From a virus: a stretch of 58,923 nt of DNA. Positions within the stretch are counted from its first letter, which is position 1, and every line of letters begins with the position of its first letter. Of the stretch, positions 16,945-24,739 are shown piece by piece. Made by a program: the position numbers and the translations under genes. The DNA is taken from positions 1 through 58,923 of IMG/VR virus record IMGVR_UViG_3300025853_000094. One strand, written 5' to 3'. The notes under the pieces were generated by a model. It was given only the letters and a program-made list of their open reading frames with translations, ran no database searches and was not told the origin of the DNA.

Positions 16945-17883
16945 TCACCAAGGGTCTCCACTGAGTTTAAGAGACGATGCCATCTTTTCAGATTCGAATT
17001 TGAATCGAATCTTCATGATTTTCTTGGGACCAGCCTTTACTCCAATAGACTCATTTCCAATTGGCTCAAGTTCAATATCATTCTTAGAAAAAGCAGAAAG
17101 CTTATCGTTCTTGAGTGGGTCCATTGTTACTGCCTTATATGGTGCCTTTTTACCTTGTCCAGTAACTTTAACATATGGAGGATAAAGAACTTCAGCGTCC
17201 ATCCAGTCATCTAAAAGATACTTTTTCAAAGAGGCTTGGTCAAACTGAAGAAGACGCTTTAGGAGGATATCGCGGAACTCTCGCATGGTTGTGACACCAG
17301 CTTCGATTGTCTGCTTTTGGATATCCTTATTGGAGCGGATAAATTGTTTCCTCGCTTTGGTTGAGGGAGGAAGGTCAAGTCGTCGGATAGTATCTTCGGT
17401 GACATCCTTGAGAGTTGCGGCGAAGGAAGTGTTCAGGCTTCTGTCAATAGTTCCAATGCCGGGATTTTTGAAACCGATATCACCCTTGCTCTTCGTGGCT
17501 TTTGCAGATAGACCAAGAAACCCATTAGCAGGACCATCAGCAAATCGAATAAGAACATCAGTGGGATTCTTCTTCTGGTTGACTTCTTGACCAACTGCCT
17601 TGGTCATTGAGTTTGGTCTTGCGGTCCACCAGACTTGAGTGGGTTTACCTTTATAACCCGCTTTCTTTGCCCATTTAAGAAAATCAACTGCCATTGCCTC
17701 TGCCTTACCTTTGGCATCTTCAACAGCAGCAGGTGAAGCTTGTTTTATTCTTTCTTCAAACTGCCTTCTTGCATCAGCATCAAACCAGCGATTTCCAGCA
17801 AGGACGTATCCAACCCAAATTTCATTGATGTCTGCTAGAATTGTGTTGGCAGATTCCGTTAGGTATTCTTTAAAAGATAGCAT
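16945..17883 (-). CDS. Capsid-targeted protein, possible PD-(D/E)xK-like nuclease
   Basis: 312 residues from the ATG at 17883, giving the leader MLSFKEYLTESAN; an ATG three codons upstream is also possible. It is the first gene of the late operon, about 40 nt after a TATAAATA box. A central segment NPTDVLIRFADG then GFLGLSAKATKSK followed by FKNPGIGTID has the D-x(n)-x-x-K layout of PD-(D/E)xK nucleases, although the usual acidic residue before the lysine is replaced by serine. The end is rich in lysine. The nuclease call is weak; a DNA-processing role on entry would suit a packaged protein. No other family was recognised. Confidence 0.4.
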   Translation of the reverse strand: MLSFKEYLTESANTILADINEIWVGYVLAGNRWFDADARRQFEERIKQASPAAVEDAKGKAEAMAVDFLKWAKKAGYKGKPTQVWWTARPNSMTKAVGQEVNQKKNPTDVLIRFADGPANGFLGLSAKATKSKGDIGFKNPGIGTIDRSLNTSFAATLKDVTEDTIRRLDLPPSTKARKQFIRSNKDIQKQTIEAGVTTMREFRDILLKRLLQFDQASLKKYLLDDWMDAEVLYPPYVKVTGQGKKAPYKAVTMDPLKNDKLSAFSKNDIELEPIGNESIGVKAGPKKIMKIRFKFESEKMASSLKLSGDPW

Positions 17884-17924
17884 AGTTCCCATAAATTACA
17901 ATTGAATTTTAGTGTTACTAGAAC

Positions 17925-17932
17925 TATTTATA
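17925..17932 (-). promoter_or_regulatory. Late promoter of the internal head protein operon (TATAAATA)
   Basis: The minus strand shows a perfect TATAAATA box, the recognition sequence for gp55-type late sigma factors, 41 nt before the ATG at 17883. It is the only strong promoter before the run 17883 to 11810, so it probably drives all six capsid-cargo genes late in infection, at the same time as capsid assembly. Confidence 0.75.
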
Positions 17933-17949
17933 ATATTTAAAACCTCCAG

Positions 17950-19311
17950 TTAGTGCTTGAGATTCGCATAGTCAGCATCACCACTTGCCACTGGAGGAGA
18001 GTCACTGATGATTCCAGCAGTCGCATTTTCAAGGTCAAAGAGTCTCATGTAGGAACGGTCCACACCAATACAGAACTTCTTGTTTCTCTCTGGGTCATTG
18101 TAACGATTCTTCAACTGCTTGATCATCAGTTGATTCTTGTTGGCAAGGTCATCGTTACTGATTGCTGCAATCATGAAGTCAGCAGTTGCTGGAAGACCAA
18201 AGGATTCGCTGGTATCTGTCAAGTCAACATCTGAACTTTTGAAACCCTCACGGGTAACCTGAGTAGCAGACCAGACAGGGACATTAAACTCCACGGCAAG
18301 ACCACGTATCTCCTCTGCAATTGCCTTGACAAAGGAGTAGGTGTTGATGGAACCACCAAGACCACGAACACGACTGGAGGCACATATGTTCAGGTAGTCA
18401 ATGAAGATGATATCAGGAGCAAAGTTCTTCTTCATCTTCAACTCATTCAGTAGTGCTCGAAAGTGTGCAACATGAGCAGACCCTGTAGGATACTCCTTGA
18501 TGACTAGCTTACCCTGAGTCTTCTGGCGAATGGAATCAATCTTGGAATCAAAGATCGGTTTCGTGACATTCTCAAGGTCATCCAGAGATATGTCAAAGAG
18601 ATTCGCATCAATGCGTTCAGCAATCTTTTCCTCTGCCATCTCCATTGTGATATAGAGAACATTCTTACCCTGCTGAAGAGCAGCACCAGCAAAGTGACAC
18701 ATCATCAGACTCTTACCAACACCAGTGCCAGCAAGGATAATGTTCAGTGTCTTTCTTGGTAGACCACCCTTGGTGATGGTATTGAACATCTCAAGGTCAA
18801 AGGACTGCTTCTCCTCAACACGATGATATGCTTCATAACGCTCAGTGGCATTCTCAATGTAGTCATGACCAACATTGGTATCAAAGGTCACTGCAAGTGC
18901 CTTACTCAAGATATCTGGAATCGCTCCTTCTGCTTTGTCTTTGGTCTTACCATCAATGATTTGAATCGACTCCATGATTGCCAGATATACAGCACGGTCC
19001 TTGCACCACTTCTCAGTAGAGTCAAGCAGCCAGTCTTCATTGACATCATCTTCTTGCTTTGAGAGCGACTGTATAGCATCGACAACTTCCTCGACGTTTG
19101 CCTTACTGAAGTCTGACTGCTCATACTCGATCTGGATGGCAGATGAGTTTGGAAGCTTGTTGTATTTTGTAATGAAGCGAAGAATCAACTCATAGACAGT
19201 GCGAGAAGACCCTTCAAAGTATTCTGGTTTGATATGGGGAATCGCCTTGCGACAGAACGATTCGTTTTGGATTAGGTTTCTAAGAATTAGGGGTGTTAGG
19301 TTGCTGCTCAT
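17950..19311 (-). CDS. 41: Replicative DNA helicase (DnaB-like, T4 gp41)
   Basis: 453 residues. Hexameric 5'-3' helicase that unwinds the replication fork and recruits the primase. Residues about 185-320 contain the RecA-type core: IILAGTGVGKSLMM (Walker A), NVLYITMEMAEE, PDIIFIDYLNICAS (Walker B) and WSATQVTREG, as in T4 gp41 and DnaB. The N-terminal 150 residues are the helical collar domain. The length matches T4 gp41 (475). The 5' end overlaps the 99-residue gene by 32 bases. Confidence 0.92.
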   Translation of the reverse strand: MSSNLTPLILRNLIQNESFCRKAIPHIKPEYFEGSSRTVYELILRFITKYNKLPNSSAIQIEYEQSDFSKANVEEVVDAIQSLSKQEDDVNEDWLLDSTEKWCKDRAVYLAIMESIQIIDGKTKDKAEGAIPDILSKALAVTFDTNVGHDYIENATERYEAYHRVEEKQSFDLEMFNTITKGGLPRKTLNIILAGTGVGKSLMMCHFAGAALQQGKNVLYITMEMAEEKIAERIDANLFDISLDDLENVTKPIFDSKIDSIRQKTQGKLVIKEYPTGSAHVAHFRALLNELKMKKNFAPDIIFIDYLNICASSRVRGLGGSINTYSFVKAIAEEIRGLAVEFNVPVWSATQVTREGFKSSDVDLTDTSESFGLPATADFMIAAISNDDLANKNQLMIKQLKNRYNDPERNKKFCIGVDRSYMRLFDLENATAGIISDSPPVASGDADYANLKH

Positions 19312-19579
19312 TCTCTACTTGTTCTTCCAAGATGTTGATTAGAATCTTTCCAATTGTGTCCTGCAATTCTAACATATTCTCTGCCTCTTGACAAGCCTTT
19401 CCTTTGGGTGGCGTGGTAACTTCAAAGTCAAATGTGAGCTTACACTTGTCTTCCTCATCGTCTTCATTAAAGGTGATCTTTCCAAATGCAAATTCAACAT
19501 TCTTGAATTCACCTTCAGTGATTTGAATAATGGCAAGACCATTATCTGTGTTCTTTTCTGTGAGTTCGTAGTTTTTCAT
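19280..19579 (-). CDS. Small conserved T4-like phage protein
   Basis: 99 residues, ATG at 19579. The sequence has beta-strand character with NGLAIIQITEGEFKNVEFAFG and an acidic loop NEDDEEDKCKL, and a glutamine- and asparagine-rich tail. Similar short genes sit just before gp41 in marine T4-like phages, annotated as unknown. Function unknown, co-transcribed with gp41. Confidence 0.6.
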   Translation of the reverse strand: MKNYELTEKNTDNGLAIIQITEGEFKNVEFAFGKITFNEDDEEDKCKLTFDFEVTTPPKGKACQEAENMLELQDTIGKILINILEEQVENEQQPNTPNS

Positions 19580-19616
19580 TTTTTATTTTTTGTGGAGACT
19601 GTAATAAATGTCTGCT

Positions 19617-20213
19617 TTATTTGAGGAGTTCTGGTTCGATTTCATAGACTTCGTTTATATCTATTCCGCGATATTTTATGCCATTTAGCTCGCCTGTTAT
19701 AGATTTATGATGATGCCCAGCTACTACAATTTTGGGCTTTCTTACTTCTATCATAACTTGTAAGAGGTTTCTGGTAGCAGAATTGTCGTATATTTTATAC
19801 ACATATTCAGCAAAACTTTGAGGTATATCGTGCGCGACTAATATGTTTTTATCGCTTCTCTCCCAAGCTTCAAGGCATTGTTTCATTTGGTTACAGTTAA
19901 GTTCTTCATCTTCCCACCAATTGACTTCAGGAGTTCTCCAATCCTTGTCTATGCTATCTGCTCCGCTAACAAAAAATATATCGTCAAATTCTCCGAAATC
20001 TCCCATATACCCTTTAATCATGGGAGCTTCGCGCCTTTTGTCGTGGTTCCCGCAGAAAAAATATAGATTATCAGGGAAGTTCTCGTTTAACTCGTCAGAA
20101 GAAATGAATCCTACTCCGAAATCCCCCACTTGGATAACCTTATCTTTCGGGTAACGTGCGGCGATAGATTTGGCGAAATGGTGGTCGCCGTGTATGTCTC
20201 CTAAAAAAATCAT
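19617..20213 (-). CDS. Calcineurin-like metallophosphoesterase
   Basis: 198 residues from the ATG at 20213, which directly follows the thyX stop and gives the family start MIFLGDIHGD. Metal-binding motifs are visible: GDIHGD (about 5-10), VGDFGVG, CGNHDKR (the GNHD motif, about 71-75), AHD and AGHHHKS near the end. It probably cleaves a phosphodiester or phosphomonoester with two metal ions; the substrate is unknown. A second, different enzyme of the same superfamily lies at 24740-25261. Confidence 0.85.
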   Translation of the reverse strand: MIFLGDIHGDHHFAKSIAARYPKDKVIQVGDFGVGFISSDELNENFPDNLYFFCGNHDKRREAPMIKGYMGDFGEFDDIFFVSGADSIDKDWRTPEVNWWEDEELNCNQMKQCLEAWERSDKNILVAHDIPQSFAEYVYKIYDNSATRNLLQVMIEVRKPKIVVAGHHHKSITGELNGIKYRGIDINEVYEIEPELLK

Positions 20214-20220
20214 TCTTAAT

Positions 20221-20913
20221 TCATAGTCCAAAAGCAGCAATAGTATGTTCAAATGGATTGCCTTCAATATTCTTCACCAAGTCAAGCATCATCTGAGCAA
20301 TCTCACGAATCTCTTTCTGAGCTTCCGGTTTGTTTCGCAATCCCTGAAAGTGATAGAATGATCTCCAGTTGAACATCACATCTGACGTAATCCTGCTATT
20401 GTAGGTCTTGAAGAATCGAGCAGATTCCTTGGCACGTTTGCGACCCAGAACAGGTTCAAGATCAGCAACACATTGGTGATAAAGGTCATTTCCTTTTCTG
20501 GTATATTGTTCTAAAACCTCAGTCCAGTATTCTGTTGGAAACGGAAACTCATTTCCGTTAATATCCCTTGGCACAATGGGCGGGGGAGATTTCTTAATAC
20601 CAGCCCAATCATCAGGCACAATATACTTGTCTTCTTTCAGTTCCTTGTATCGAGCAGATTCAGCATTTAATGACACTCCGATACGATGTTTAAGAAGGTG
20701 AATATGACTAGCAATATCGCAATCGACCAGAAAGTGCAGAGAAGACTTCTCGAAAGGTGTGTGGTGACCCTCTTTAGCGAGGAAGCTGAGTAGTTGCGGT
20801 ATTCTGTTTCGTTTTTCATCTGTAATTTCTCGACTGGTGGAAGTCCATGCGCTACAGGCATGGATCTCATCATCACCGTAGTGTCCGATAAGTTCTACTG
20901 TATTTTTATTCAT
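20221..20913 (-). CDS. thyX: Flavin-dependent thymidylate synthase
   Basis: 230 residues. Makes dTMP from dUMP using FAD, NADPH and methylene-tetrahydrofolate. The signature region KHRIGVSLNAESARY (the RHRxxSxNExSxRY motif with small changes) is at about residues 76-90. The ATG at 20913 follows a GGAAG ribosome-binding site; the longer reading begins with TTG. It supplies thymidylate with NrdJ, dUTPase and the deaminase encoded nearby. Confidence 0.92.
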   Translation of the reverse strand: MNKNTVELIGHYGDDEIHACSAWTSTSREITDEKRNRIPQLLSFLAKEGHHTPFEKSSLHFLVDCDIASHIHLLKHRIGVSLNAESARYKELKEDKYIVPDDWAGIKKSPPPIVPRDINGNEFPFPTEYWTEVLEQYTRKGNDLYHQCVADLEPVLGRKRAKESARFFKTYNSRITSDVMFNWRSFYHFQGLRNKPEAQKEIREIAQMMLDLVKNIEGNPFEHTIAAFGL

Positions 20914-20944
20914 TAAACTTCTTCCAATGGGCAATGTTCACTTA

Positions 20945-21148
20945 CTACTTCAATTTCTGCGTAATCAAAAAGCTCGTATCCGTGCAGCTTGAACACGGCG
21001 TCTTCAAAACAACTTTGCCTTCGAGGTCGTAATATTCGTGATTTGCGAGAATCATTCTCGCCGTGATAGTGTCGCCCTCATAGATGTCAACACCATTCTT
21101 GTCCTTGAGTCCAGCGGGGGTGCGTAGATCGCGCTCTTGTTCTTTCAT
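20945..21148 (-). CDS. Small YopX-like protein
   Basis: 67 residues from ATG 21148. The GLKDKNGVDIYEGDTI core is typical of YopX-type phage proteins, followed by a beta-rich part with CSSC. It is the first gene after the perfect promoter at 21158-21186, so it is likely expressed early. Function unknown. Confidence 0.5.
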   Translation of the reverse strand: MKEQERDLRTPAGLKDKNGVDIYEGDTITARMILANHEYYDLEGKVVLKTPCSSCTDTSFLITQKLK

Positions 21149-21157
21149 TGTCCAACA

Positions 21158-21186
21158 ATTATACCGGACTTCCAATCCAGTGTCAA
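21158..21186 (-). promoter_or_regulatory. Perfect-consensus sigma-70-type promoter (TTGACA-N17-TATAAT)
   Basis: Minus strand TTGACA (21181-21186), 17-nt spacer, TATAAT (21158-21163). It matches the E. coli consensus in both boxes. Only nine bases separate the -10 box from the ATG at 21148, so the mRNA should have a leader of about three bases. It probably serves the YopX-like gene, thyX and the phosphoesterase. Confidence 0.85.
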
Positions 21187-21195
21187 CCGTTCATC

Positions 21196-21696
21196 TCATT
21201 TGAAAATCCTGCGAATGTTCTCGTCGTCAATGTCAAATCCCTTTTTCAAGTATCTAGTCATTCTTCTTGCTTGAATGATATTTCGATTCACAGTCTCTGG
21301 CATTCCTGCAAACCACTTTTCACTTCCACCAGTATAGACCAATTTCTTAGCATGAAGATGTGTGAAAAAATCGGGATGATGGCAACATTCTCCAAGGTTG
21401 TCTTTGGCAATACTACACACAGTATAATCGAAACACTCAATAGTTTCTTGTGGCGTTGCGCCCATGTGAAGCAAGTCATAAACCTTTCCTTCAAATTCAA
21501 TTGAGTCACCAAGTCTTAGTTTCTTGACATGAGTGCCGCCTTTACTCAGCAATGTCTCTACTGCTCTTTCTCTTTCAGATTCAGTAGCAAAGAAGACATC
21601 AATGTCCTTTGGTGTTGTGTTTAAAAACTCTGCAAGAACAGCACCACCAGCAACCCAACAGTGAGAATCAAAATGGCTTAGGAAACTCTGAATCAT
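21196..21696 (-). CDS. Pol-beta-fold nucleotidyltransferase-like protein
   Basis: 166 residues. The N-terminal segment WVAGGAVLAEFLNTTPKDIDVFF has the GG..(D-x-D) core of the DNA polymerase beta / poly(A) polymerase superfamily, where the aspartates bind metal and the glycines bind nucleotide. The remainder is helical. It may attach nucleotides to a nucleic acid or protein; a target is not known. The 3' end of dut overlaps its start by four bases. Confidence 0.6.
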   Translation of the reverse strand: MIQSFLSHFDSHCWVAGGAVLAEFLNTTPKDIDVFFATESERERAVETLLSKGGTHVKKLRLGDSIEFEGKVYDLLHMGATPQETIECFDYTVCSIAKDNLGECCHHPDFFTHLHAKKLVYTGGSEKWFAGMPETVNRNIIQARRMTRYLKKGFDIDDENIRRIFK

Positions 21697-22121
21697 TTTC
21701 CAGAAGAACCAAATCCACCCATACCACGATGAGTAGGATTGAAAAAATCATCAACTACTTCAAGTTCAAATGGATCAACTCGCTCAAAGATGATTTGAGC
21801 AATACGATCCCCTTTCTTGAATTCAAATGGATCTTCACTGGTATTCAACAGAACAACCCCAATTTCATTGCGATATCCAGAATCAACTACACCAGCAAGA
21901 ACATCAATACCATTCTTAACTGCAAGCCCAGAACGTGGGGCAATACGACCATAGTAACCGAGAGGAATTGCCATTGCGATTCCCGTCTTTACAATGGTTC
22001 GAAATCCAGAAAAGACCTTGCCATCTTCGTTAGCATAAATGTCCCAACCAGCATCATCTTTATGTGCCTTGGTTGGTACGAGTGCATCGTCAGACAATTT
22101 TTTTACAGGTACAATATTCAT
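21693..22121 (-). CDS. dut: dUTPase (dUTP diphosphatase)
   Basis: 142 residues. Hydrolyses dUTP to dUMP and keeps uracil out of DNA. All five trimeric dUTPase motifs are present: DAGWDIYA, PRSGLA, VVDSGYRNEIGV, KGDRIAQIIF and RGMGGFGSSG at the end. Length is normal for the family. It sits with the deaminase, thyX and NrdJ in the nucleotide-metabolism region. Confidence 0.95.
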   Translation of the reverse strand: MNIVPVKKLSDDALVPTKAHKDDAGWDIYANEDGKVFSGFRTIVKTGIAMAIPLGYYGRIAPRSGLAVKNGIDVLAGVVDSGYRNEIGVVLLNTSEDPFEFKKGDRIAQIIFERVDPFELEVVDDFFNPTHRGMGGFGSSGK

Positions 22122-22122
22122 T

Positions 22123-22275
22123 CTATCTGTTCAATAAAGCATTGAGTTGTTTCACGTCTTCAATTACTTCTTCAAGGAAGAAGTTAAAGGTCTTATTCTC
22201 CTGAAGGTAGACTCGCTCCTTCTGAAGTTTGTTCTCCAAGTCCTTTGCTCTTTTTTGTATCTCTTGAATTTTCAT
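22123..22275 (-). CDS. Small helical protein
   Basis: 50 residues from ATG 22275. It is a coiled-coil-like helical peptide: MKIQEIQKRAKDLENKLQ and FFLEEVIEDVKQLNALLN. Similar short helical genes occur near uvsX in T4-like marine phages. It overlaps the previous small gene by about 83 bases in another frame. Function unknown. Confidence 0.5.
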   Translation of the reverse strand: MKIQEIQKRAKDLENKLQKERVYLQENKTFNFFLEEVIEDVKQLNALLNR

Positions 22276-22372
22276 GGTTCTTATTCCCAAAGATTGTATC
22301 ATAGTTGTCACGAAACTTCTGACTGAAACAGTTTCGTGGAGAATCGCCCTTGCCGTTTGTTGACTTGCTCAT
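22193..22372 (-). CDS. Small conserved peptide with PRNCFSxKFRDNYD motif
   Basis: 59 residues, ATG 22372, 5 bases after the uvsX stop. The core GDSPRNCFSQKFRDNYDTIF resembles a short peptide I recall from many T4-like marine phages, so this frame is probably real although it overlaps the next gene. The lysine- and serine-rich tail may be less constrained. Function unknown. Confidence 0.55.
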   Translation of the reverse strand: MSKSTNGKGDSPRNCFSQKFRDNYDTIFGNKNHENSRDTKKSKGLGEQTSEGASLPSGE

Positions 22373-22377
22373 TTATT

Positions 22378-23409
22378 TCAATCTTCAAGCATTGGTGAAT
22401 GTGCAACAGTGAATTTCTGACGAATCACTTCGGCAAAGTCTGTATTATCTATAATGGGCTTCCAGAAGTCTCCCTTCATGGTATCTGCTGCTCGACAATT
22501 GCTGGCAGCAAGTTCCTTCTTGGTTGCAGGATCGATGGGCATATACCAACCATTCTTTGGCTTGATAACATGACCAGTCTGTAGTGCAACATCCAGAAGA
22601 CCAGACCACTTTTCAATTCCACCTTCCCAAGAAACTGAAATTGGAATCTTGGACTTCTCACGAACAAAGCGAGACTTCTCGACATTGACCACAAAGTGAT
22701 ATCCCTGAATCTCAGTTCCAACCTTATCCTGCTGGCGACCAATGATCCAGATGTTATCAGCGGAGTAGTATGCACCGGTTCCACCAGATACGATGTCCTT
22801 GGGGAACATACCCTGTTCCTTGTAGGTATGGTTGATCGTCAGGAGAGGAATGTCCTTCATTGCCAAGTGGGGGGTCAGCATACGAAAGAGTGACTTCAAT
22901 GCCTTGGCGCGAGTCATGTCAGCAACACTCTTTTCATTCAGGGCATCCTCAACCTCTTTCTTGGAAGCGACATTACCAATAGAGTCAATGACAATGACAA
23001 CCTTCTCATCACGCTTGAGTTCATTCAACTGATGAATCAAGTCAAACTTCAGAACCTCAATGTCAGTGACAGGAGTATGAAGAACACGATCCGTATCGAT
23101 ACCAAAGGATTCAAAGTATGATTGTGGTGAACCAAATTCACTATCATAGAACAGCAATGCTGCATCATCATACTTCTTGAGATATGCAGATGCCATTAGC
23201 AGTGCAAAGGATGTCTTGAAGTGTTTGCTTGGTCCTGCCAGCATTGTGTGACCGGGAGCAAGACCACCATCAAGTGAACCAGACAATGCCACATTGAGCA
23301 TTGGAACTGAGGTTGGAATCATGTCCTTCTTGGTGAAGAACTTTGAGTCAGTGAGAACAGAGACGTTCTCAACCTTACTTGATTTTTTGAGTCTATCGAT
23401 TAGTGACAT
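22378..23409 (-). CDS. uvsX: RecA-like recombinase (UvsX)
   Basis: 343 residues. Forms filaments on single-stranded DNA and catalyses strand exchange for recombination-dependent replication. Walker A appears as MLAGPSKHFKTSFAL (about residues 55-69), matching the GPSKxFKS form of T4 UvsX, and Walker B as KVVIVIDSIGNVAS. A conserved TINHTYKEQG follows. Partner of UvsY at 44375-44821. Confidence 0.95.
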   Translation of the reverse strand: MSLIDRLKKSSKVENVSVLTDSKFFTKKDMIPTSVPMLNVALSGSLDGGLAPGHTMLAGPSKHFKTSFALLMASAYLKKYDDAALLFYDSEFGSPQSYFESFGIDTDRVLHTPVTDIEVLKFDLIHQLNELKRDEKVVIVIDSIGNVASKKEVEDALNEKSVADMTRAKALKSLFRMLTPHLAMKDIPLLTINHTYKEQGMFPKDIVSGGTGAYYSADNIWIIGRQQDKVGTEIQGYHFVVNVEKSRFVREKSKIPISVSWEGGIEKWSGLLDVALQTGHVIKPKNGWYMPIDPATKKELAASNCRAADTMKGDFWKPIIDNTDFAEVIRQKFTVAHSPMLED

Positions 23410-23412
23410 AGT

Positions 23413-23865
23413 TTAGATATTGATTTTACGGTATTCTACTTTTGCTTCTTTGAAGAATTCTGCTGCTCTCATTGTGGATGACATCCATTGTGGGGAAGCT
23501 TCCATTGTATTTACAATGACTCTCTTGATGCCTACCTGAATAACAGTCTTGGCGCATTCATGACAAACGGGAAGACCATACACATAAAGAGTGGTGCCGT
23601 TCAGACACTTTCCTTTCCTTGCAGCAGTGCAGATTGCATTCACCTCTGCATGAACAGTGTAATTGTATTTCACGACACGGTTTTCAAATCGTTCACCTGT
23701 ATCTTGAAATCCACGGGGAAAGCCATTATATCCCATAGAGACAACATCATGACTTGGACCTTCTTCAGCAATCACTGCACCAATCTTGGTTGTATCTTTA
23801 GACCAAGATGAGATGTGTTTTGCGAGCTCAAGGAACTTACGGTTCCACTTTTGCTCAGAGGTCAT
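23413..23865 (-). CDS. dCMP deaminase
   Basis: 150 residues from ATG 23865 (MTSEQKWNRKF). Deaminates dCMP to dUMP, feeding ThyX. The zinc site is HAEVNAICTAARKG with PVCHECAKTVIQ (H-A-E and P-x-C-x-x-C). The ATG overlaps the end of the upstream 57-residue gene by 11 bases; a longer reading would swallow that gene in another frame, so I chose this start. Confidence 0.9.
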   Translation of the reverse strand: MTSEQKWNRKFLELAKHISSWSKDTTKIGAVIAEEGPSHDVVSMGYNGFPRGFQDTGERFENRVVKYNYTVHAEVNAICTAARKGKCLNGTTLYVYGLPVCHECAKTVIQVGIKRVIVNTMEASPQWMSSTMRAAEFFKEAKVEYRKINI

Positions 23866-24028
23866 TGGTTTTGTTTCGTTGTTCTTCACAAGCTTCGGCA
23901 ATATATTCACAGTATTCTTGGAGGGTTTTGAGGTTAATGGACGAGACGGTAGAAAGACCATATTTGTCAATCATTTGTTTTAATTCATTTGCCTTGACCA
24001 TAATCTTGTGATGTGATGTTTCTCGCAT
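23855..24028 (-). CDS. Small protein (57 aa) upstream of the deaminase
   Basis: 57 residues: MRETSHHKIMVKANELKQ, then KTLQEYCEYIAEACEEQRN. Helical, hydrophilic, with two cysteines. It starts only seven bases after a TATAAT box, so it is expected to be read from a leaderless mRNA, and it leads an operon with the deaminase and uvsX. Function unknown; the frame is supported by the promoter and the coupled overlap to the deaminase start. Confidence 0.6.
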   Translation of the reverse strand: MRETSHHKIMVKANELKQMIDKYGLSTVSSINLKTLQEYCEYIAEACEEQRNKTNDL

Positions 24029-24035
24029 TTCAATT

Positions 24036-24064
24036 ATTATACACTATTCTGAGGGAGAAGTAAA
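24036..24064 (-). promoter_or_regulatory. Sigma-70-type promoter with -10 box seven bases from ATG
   Basis: Minus strand TTTACT (24059-24064), 17-nt spacer, TATAAT (24036-24041), then AATTGAA and the ATG at 24028. The -35 box is weaker than consensus. Expected transcription start is at or next to the start codon. Probably drives the 57-residue gene, deaminase and uvsX. Confidence 0.7.
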
Positions 24065-24595
24065 CCACTTAGGTGTGGGGCGTTTTGTCCAGACCATCTT
24101 GAATCGTTTCTGTTTAGTCTTGTAGAAAGAGCGATAGGAATTGATTGGATCTGGTCCCATGCATTCTGGATTAGACCCCATTGCCAAGCGGAATGGAGTC
24201 ATTCCTGCAATTGGAATTGAATTTGGGCAATCTGCAAGGGCATCGATAAGCTTGGTCTCAGTGACATGAGTCTTTCCGTATCGATGAGTGTACTCCTCAC
24301 ACAAAGCGACAAAGAGTTCAAAATGCCAATAGTAATTGTCACTGCTTTCTCTTGTCCAAATCGTGCAAGGATGGTTCATGTGGACTGCCTGATACATCTG
24401 ATTCTCACGGGCATCAGGCAGAACCCATGTGCGATGTTTGCGACCATTGCGAACCTGAATCTGCTCAGTGCCATCCAGCATACGATGAGCAGTAGATAGC
24501 ATCTGAGCAGATTCTAGGATCATCTTGACAACGTGCTTGTCACAGTGTTCACGGGCAGCAATCTCAGGGTTTTCATTCAAGACAAAGATGTTCAT
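24044..24595 (-). CDS. Conserved marine T4-like phage protein
   Basis: 183 residues. Motifs CDKHVVKMILESAQMLSTAH, MNHPCTIWTRES, YHW/YYWHFELFVALCEEYTHRYG and MTPFRLAMG define a family I have seen widely in T4-like marine phages and annotated as unknown. The pattern of histidines suggests metal binding. No certain activity. It is transcribed from its own promoter (24606-24634). Confidence 0.6.
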   Translation of the reverse strand: MNIFVLNENPEIAAREHCDKHVVKMILESAQMLSTAHRMLDGTEQIQVRNGRKHRTWVLPDARENQMYQAVHMNHPCTIWTRESSDNYYWHFELFVALCEEYTHRYGKTHVTETKLIDALADCPNSIPIAGMTPFRLAMGSNPECMGPDPINSYRSFYKTKQKRFKMVWTKRPTPKWFTSPSE

Positions 24596-24605
24596 AATAA
24601 AAGAG

Positions 24606-24634
24606 ATTATACACTATTGTCAGTCATCAGTCAA
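24606..24634 (-). promoter_or_regulatory. Sigma-70-type promoter (TTGACT-N17-TATAAT)
   Basis: Minus strand TTGACT (24629-24634), 17-nt spacer, TATAAT (24606-24611). The ATG at 24595 is ten bases after the -10 box, so the leader should be only about four bases. The -35 box overlaps the stop codon of the small 35-residue ORF upstream. Confidence 0.8.
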
Positions 24635-24738
24635 TGGTTGATTTCAAACTTACCCCAGACTTGATTCCAGACCTGATTTTTGGGTGTCCCTTTTTCCTTG
24701 AAAGGAAACGGAAGATCTGGTTTACGCCTGTTTCTCAT
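24631..24738 (-). CDS. Possible 35-residue small protein
   Basis: ATG at 24738, one base after the stop of the metallophosphoesterase gene, so translation could be coupled. The product is basic and rich in proline and asparagine (MRNRRKPDLPFPFKEKG), with no recognised family. Its stop lies in the -35 box of the next promoter. It is short, so it could be spurious. Confidence 0.45.
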   Translation of the reverse strand: MRNRRKPDLPFPFKEKGTPKNQVWNQVWGKFEINH

Positions 24739-24739
24739 C

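Noticed and set aside
22276-22311. Longer 62-residue form of the small helical gene (GTG start)
   Set aside because: It would run through the middle of the RNCFSxKFRDNYD peptide with no ribosome-binding site; the internal ATG 22275 is preferred.
23866-23970. N-terminal extension of the dCMP deaminase
   Set aside because: The extra residues look unlike the family and overlap a better-supported 57-residue gene in another frame.
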